Positions 59,074-64,000 of a DNA stretch of 64,000 bases are shown here, one piece after another. Source of the DNA: Apodospora peruviana (Eukaryota; Ascomycota; Sordariomycetes; Sordariales; Lasiosphaeriaceae); contig JAUEDM010000002.1 of NCBI GenBank assembly GCA_033439685.1, forward strand, positions 558,001-622,000, given 5' to 3'. The stretch's first letter is position 1, and every line of letters starts with the position of its first letter. Both the position numbers and the translations under genes were made by a program. The notes beneath the pieces were generated by a model. It worked only from the letters and a program-made list of their open reading frames with translations. It was not told the DNA's origin and did no database searches.

Positions 59074-60582
59074 TCAACAACCATCCCTCGCCGGCAGCCC
59101 ATCGGTAAAGGTAACCCTGTCCTTGTACGTCTTCTCGGCAAATCCAAAGAACCGATCCACGTCCGCCGTGTTCGACGCAACCCCAAACGACACTCGTATC
59201 GCGCCAGCCGACGGCAACCCAATAAGGGAGATGTACTCGTCCAGCGTCGTCGTCCTCGCGCCCTTCATACTACTCAACGTCTCGGGCGTGAGCCCAAACG
59301 CGCCCTCCGCCGCACCGGGGTTGCAGAAGCACCCAGTCCGTAGCGAAATCATCGCCGCGGTGGACTCGTACGCCACCAACCTCTCATCGACAACCTTGCC
59401 CGCGGCATCGAGGAAATTGAACGCCACGCTGCCCCCCCTCATCTTGGTATCTTTCGGCCCGTAGAGAACCACCATCGGCGAGCCGTCGCTGTGTCGCAGC
59501 TCCTGCAATCTCTGTAAAAACCAGCCAGTGAGACACTTGACCCGCGTCTCGATAAGCCCCATCCCCACGCTGCTTCCCGTAATCCAGTCCAACCCGACGC
59601 CGACATCAGGAATGGACTGAAAGTTAACAGTGCCGTCCTCAAACCCTTCTACACCGGGAGCCTTCTGGTGCCACTGCATGCCGACAGTAACGGCTTTGAT
59701 CGTCCCACCAGAAAACCACGGTCTTACCAACCTGTCAAGCGCCTCGCGTTTCGCGATCAAGCAGCCAACTCCTGTCGGATAGCCAAACAGCTTGTACCAG
59801 CTCGCAATCACGAACTCGGGCTTGACGACTGATAAGTCCAGCATGGACGTGGGGAGGTAAGCTGCCGCATCTAGGAGGACGTCGTAGCCCCTTTCCTGCG
59901 CAAGCGAGACCCACGATAGGGGATGCCGCACGCCGGCGAAGTTGCTTTGCGCCGGGTACGCAAACAGCCCCTTCTTCTTTTGTTTCTGTGACTTCTTTGA
60001 CCGCCGTGAGGAACCGAGACATGACGCAAAAAATGAAGTCAGTCCTTCTTGAAAAGAATGTGTGTTTTTGGCAGGGCCTAGCGCACCAAGTAGCGCGGCG
60101 TTGTCCACCCTCAAATCTTGTCCCTCAACGGGTACATACGTTGTCTTGGCTCCCGCGGTGCGCGCAAACTCTCTGATCCCGTTGATCGAGTTATGGTTGT
60201 CCGCCGTTAGGACCAGCTTCTTTTTGGTAAAAGGGTAGGCCTCGGCTACCAGTCTGGCAGCATTGGTCGCGTTGGCTGTGAAGACGACAACATATTCATC
60301 CGCGGACGCGTTCAGATGGGACAAGATCCGCGCGCGGGTGTGTTCGACCGCGGATGTGGCGGCCTCGCTGGTTGGGTTGACACTGTGCGGGTTGCCGAAG
60401 AGTGTTGACGCCAGCCGGGAGTCGTGGGCGCGGTGCTGCGCCTTGGCTGCCAGCCCTGAGCCGGTGTAGTCCAGGTAGACATGGTTTTGGGCGTCGAGGT
60501 AGCTGTACTCTGACTCGCGCAGCTCGTCGAGCCGAGAGGTTTTGGCGTACTCCGGGAAGGTGTCGAGGATTCCACCGACCAT
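59074..60582 (-). CDS. MOCOS/NifS-like aminotransferase class V, no MOSC domain
   Basis: A single exon of 502 aa. It resembles the N-terminal cysteine desulfurase half of molybdenum cofactor sulfurase. Visible are YLDYTGSGLAAKAQH near the start, NPHSVNPTSEA, FTANATNAARLVAEA, the cofactor-binding stretch DVLLDAAAYLPTSMLDLS, the Schiff-base Lys264 in SWYKLFGYPTGVGCL, and Cys418 in RTGCFCNPG, the persulfide-carrying cysteine of this family. A basic insert SRRSKKSQKQKKKG lies at about residue 200. There is no MOSC-type C-terminal part; the frame stops after VTFTDGLPARDGC. It may therefore deliver sulfur to another acceptor or act as a related PLP lyase. The MVGGILDTFPEY start fits homologues better than the ATG 114 bp upstream. 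Confidence 0.88.
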   Translation of the reverse strand: MVGGILDTFPEYAKTSRLDELRESEYSYLDAQNHVYLDYTGSGLAAKAQHRAHDSRLASTLFGNPHSVNPTSEAATSAVEHTRARILSHLNASADEYVVVFTANATNAARLVAEAYPFTKKKLVLTADNHNSINGIREFARTAGAKTTYVPVEGQDLRVDNAALLGALGPAKNTHSFQEGLTSFFASCLGSSRRSKKSQKQKKKGLFAYPAQSNFAGVRHPLSWVSLAQERGYDVLLDAAAYLPTSMLDLSVVKPEFVIASWYKLFGYPTGVGCLIAKREALDRLVRPWFSGGTIKAVTVGMQWHQKAPGVEGFEDGTVNFQSIPDVGVGLDWITGSSVGMGLIETRVKCLTGWFLQRLQELRHSDGSPMVVLYGPKDTKMRGGSVAFNFLDAAGKVVDERLVAYESTAAMISLRTGCFCNPGAAEGAFGLTPETLSSMKGARTTTLDEYISLIGLPSAGAIRVSFGVASNTADVDRFFGFAEKTYKDRVTFTDGLPARDGC

Positions 60583-63500
60583 TTTTGTTGTGGATGAGGG
60601 TGGGTAGGAGCAAAGTAGTATGTGGCGAGTGGGCTGAGTAAGAGAGACGGAGAGACCTCGCCTGTGATCTGTCCTTCTTTTTGGCAGGACGGGCAAGGAG
60701 AATGTGATAATATGATATATGTCTGGGGGAAAATAAGGGTCTTGTGAGGCGGGATCAGCCGCTACCCGTCGAGGTCGATCTCCGTTTCAGTCAACCGGGT
60801 GAAGTTGACGATGGATCGAGGCCCAAGGCGATTGGGTTTCAGAACAACACAAAAGTTAGAGACGGGAAAAGAGCTTGCATGAAATCCGGGGGATGGGCAT
60901 GCACAAATATGTTCAGATCAAGAAGAATCCGTGGTGAGGCGTGCGGGAAAGAGGCCAAGCGAGAAGGATACTACTATATTATTTTTAAACCTTTGTATAT
61001 ACCGGACCAGTCGGCATATAAACCAAACTCGGTGGAATAGCTGCTTGCCTGGCACTTGTGGGGCTGTTATTACGGATACCCAGTACTAGGTAGATACATT
61101 CAGCTTTCGAGAACACTGATTTTGGATGGCATGATGCATGTACGATAAGTACCACGACTGCATCAAAACTGGCTGGCCGACTGGCTTGATGGCTGTACCC
61201 GCAAGCAAACAGGCCCGATCAATGCATGCATGAGGAAGAAACATAGGTACCCTCCCCTTTCTGTCCCCAACCAGTTATGATGCTTCCCGTATCTCGTATG
61301 ACAAAGACGTATATCCGAACATCTCCTTCCTCACTCCAAGATAGCCGAAATTTGGACTGTGATGTGCATCATCAGGCAGCGGTATCTGAGTATTGCACCG
61401 ATCGATCCGATCGAGCGAATGAGTCGTCAGCGAGAAACGACTAGAGAAGTCAGTCTGACTGCGTGCAGAAATCCCAATACAGCTTGGATCACTGGCTCGA
61501 CCTTTTGGTACGGTGGCAGGCAAGGCACCGATGTATACATGCACTACGCCGTACGGACGAACGATCATCTTTGCCACATACTACATACGTGCATACTGCA
61601 TTCAGTTTGGTTTAAGGAAAAGCGAGTGCGAGTTCCCGTTTGTTCAGCACCTTTGATGGCGGTACAGTGAGCGCGGTAGCATTCACGATATGCAAGACAT
61701 AAGCGCCAGCATGCACGTACAGCAGTAACCGGACTATAGCACCCTATTCAGCCTCTACGCGGTAGTATTCTCTGTAGGCAGTGTATAACTAGCTGGCGGG
61801 TATTACTCCGTAGAACGTAATTCCATTATGCCATTAGTCTTTTTTTTTTTCTTTCCTTTTTTAGCTCTCGATCGTTCCTTTCGTATGTCTCACTTCTGCT
61901 TCACCGTCGTCCATGTCCTGCAGTCCCAGGTCGCCGATTAAGCTGACTTAGCACCCTGCAGTATCCATTTTCGGGGATATCAAACACGTGTATTTGGCTG
62001 CAACAGCATCAAAGCAGTCTAGTGCGCGTGCGCCACTGACGAAGAGAAACCGAAAGCAGAAGCTGTGATTCATCTGATAGGACTGATAGGTAAAAGAGGT
62101 ATGGCCCTGCTTGGATGGCCAACCCCCCACCGTTCATACGTGTATGTATGTCTGCATCAAGAAATAACTAGTCCAGGCTACCGAATGCACAACCTGCATT
62201 TGGCTGATCCCTTCGGCGGTCTGGACGATGGTGGGCATTGGGCAAGACCTATGCTACGCTGACAAGTGGCGGCAGACCCGATTGCTGCAGCATCGGTACG
62301 GTACGCGTTGAGAATTCGCGCGTGCTACACACCTCTCTCCCCTCTCTCCTCTTTTCGGTGTCCTTGTTTGTGCCAAGGGGAGGTGTATTATATATGGATG
62401 GCTGGTTGTACAAGTTATTAAGGAAATAAACAGTAATGTAGATATCTAGGAGTAATTAAGAGAAACTATATCCTGTCTATCCTTGAGTGCCTCGCGTCAA
62501 ACGCCGGCGGCAATAGCTCGAGGTCCCAAGCACATCAAGCATGTTACCCAACCCTCGAATGGGGTTGATACCCGCCTCAGGCGTCTGTGAGTGCCCTATG
62601 TCCGTGAGTGCATGTTGCCGTGTCCCGCTCCTCGGCGGCTCTCGTTTTCGCTCGCCAGGTTGTATTGTTCTTCCCCGCTTCTATCTTCCCGTCCTTTACA
62701 GTGGCTGTCTTCAACTTCTGTGTCCCGTCCTGCAGCCTGCGCATAATTAGCCCACACAGACAGGATCCAATCGCAAGACGAAGCGAAGCGTCTTGTTGCC
62801 AGTCCAGCAGCTGCCCAGGCTACTTAGCTCGGTGACGATAGCTACTAGTGCCGTATGCGTTGTCCAGCCATGGCTCGTTTATCAGTAATCTCGCAAAAAA
62901 TAAACGTTCAGCTTGAAGACCTAAACGATGTCACCGCTATTTCCACCTTCAACACACCGGGGACTATTCCGAAAATGCCGCGTCTTCCTAGCGTCCTTAA
63001 GACTCGACCGAGTTGGCGAACAACGATGAACGAGCCAAGCACGGAATGCTTCCATACTGTGTCTTTTTCTCGACAGAAAGAGGAACACCTCAGGCTGTGG
63101 TTTCTCCGCATAACATAGCCCAATAAGAGTCACACTGATTTTGATGCAGCGCACGTACTTAGCCGGGACAACCATATGGTCGATCACGAAAAAAAAAAAA
63201 ACCCGGGGCAGGCATAGTATCATGCCGCCCCTCGTACGACCACCAGCAGAGCGATAGATCAATCTCCAACCTGCCTCGTGGCACGAGATTGGGTTGCATT
63301 ACCGGTTAGACTCCTCGATGAGCACTGACGATTAAACGCCAGCGTGCTGTCAAAGCGTTTGCATGCTAAGCGCCCGGGAACTCGTGGGACCAGCTGGCCT
63401 AGGTCAGGTGTGTCTTCCACCTACTGCAGTATCCGTTTTGGAAGACAACGTCGTACAATTTGCTTGTCCATTTCTCTCATCAGGTTATCGTATCGTGGGA

Positions 63501-64000
63501 GAAAAAGGTGCCAGGCTCAGGCCACGCATGAAGAGATTAGAGGTGTGACTTGCATGAAAATGCGTATTTATCCAACAATTTTCTTCTCTCTGGGACTGTC
63601 AGACGTTATCTCGGCAGTTGAGCGAGAACGACTGGAGCCGGTTGCAATACGATTATGCACAAACCATGAACGCCTCTCGGGGAGGTTCCGGAGAGGAAGG
63701 AGAGGGATCTACTAGTGTCGATACGCAGGCACTCAGTCATCCAGCAATCATCGTGGACTTGAAAAGGAAATAGATCGACCTAGTTGTGTCCGTAGAGACT
63801 GAGTTGAGGATTACCCAGCTGAGAAGATAGCTGCCGCCCTGAGGTCGCCGATGCTGTGGTTGCCATTCAAACTTGGCAATCAAGCGGTTCAACTTAGCTC
63901 AACCAATGTCTGTGAGGTAACTTTGTTGGAACCGAGGCTAAAGTTCACGCCAAAATCTGACATACTGCTTCGCGTAAGTCTCTCGGCGAGTTCTACAGAC
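60583..64000. other. Right-edge stretch, no supported gene
   Basis: 3.4 kb with the upstream region of the PLP enzyme and then AT/GC-mixed sequence with short frames only. Homopolymers occur at 61840-61849 (T) and 63189-63201 (A). A ClaI-type palindromic GATCGATCCGATCGA motif lies near 61399. Nothing else is recognised. Confidence 0.5.

Noticed and set aside
31971..60582. Sugar transporters, regulator, inositol oxygenase and tyrosinase as one metabolic gene cluster
   Set aside because: The genes are separated by long gene-free gaps and by unrelated or broken genes. They share no pathway, and no PKS, NRPS or terpene synthase is present.
1..64000. CRISPR array, bacterial operon or virus-derived segment
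   Set aside because: No regularly spaced repeats, ribosome binding sites or viral hallmark genes were seen. The introns and gene families are fungal.

Overview
The window is nuclear DNA from a filamentous ascomycete (Pezizomycotina), most likely a Sordariomycete. The evidence is short introns of 49-70 nt (one of 203 nt) with GTAWGT-like donors and CTAAC/CTGAC branch sites, a solitary 5S rRNA gene outside any rDNA repeat, single tRNA genes between protein genes, and the families present: HET domain, Zn2Cys6/Fungal_trans_2 regulator, Lcl2, fungal tyrosinase. No bacterial, viral or CRISPR features are seen. Genus cannot be fixed from sequence alone.

Layout: 1-5.8 kb is a decayed accessory region holding a 5'-truncated LINE, two copies of one MITE family, a 5S rRNA gene and a broken HET gene. 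6.1-12.6 kb has two uncharacterised intact genes. 13.2-20.8 kb is a housekeeping block: tRNA-Asn, a small secreted-type protein, TAF11, tRNA-Cys, GTP cyclohydrolase I and thymidylate kinase. 21.9-24.8 kb is a frameshifted F-box/ankyrin pseudogene. 26.5-30.4 kb holds mitochondrial ribosomal protein bL27m, Lcl2 and a protein phosphatase inhibitor-2 homologue. 32.0-33.8 kb is an alpha-glucoside-type sugar transporter. 35.7-37.9 kb is a regulator whose Zn cluster is only half visible. 40.5-41.5 kb is myo-inositol oxygenase. 42.3-43.7 kb is an ankyrin remnant of NACHT/STAND type. 47.8-49.6 kb is a second, lactose-permease-type sugar transporter. 50.3-51.4 kb is a HAD hydrolase, 54.9-55.8 kb an unknown two-exon gene, 55.9-57.3 kb a secreted tyrosinase and 59.1-60.6 kb a MOCOS/NifS-like PLP enzyme. 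The last 3.4 kb shows nothing I can support.

The genes do not form one pathway or a clear biosynthetic cluster. The housekeeping genes are intact with clean splice sites. The broken genes belong to three families often tied to non-self recognition in fungi (HET, F-box/ankyrin, NACHT/ankyrin) and are damaged by stops and frameshifts. This pattern of conserved islands alternating with decaying recognition genes and transposon debris is the main biological message. No wholly new system is evident. The best leads are the nested LINE-in-MITE insertion with a recognisable target duplication, the half Zn cluster, and an unnamed nuclear-type protein with a KEN motif.
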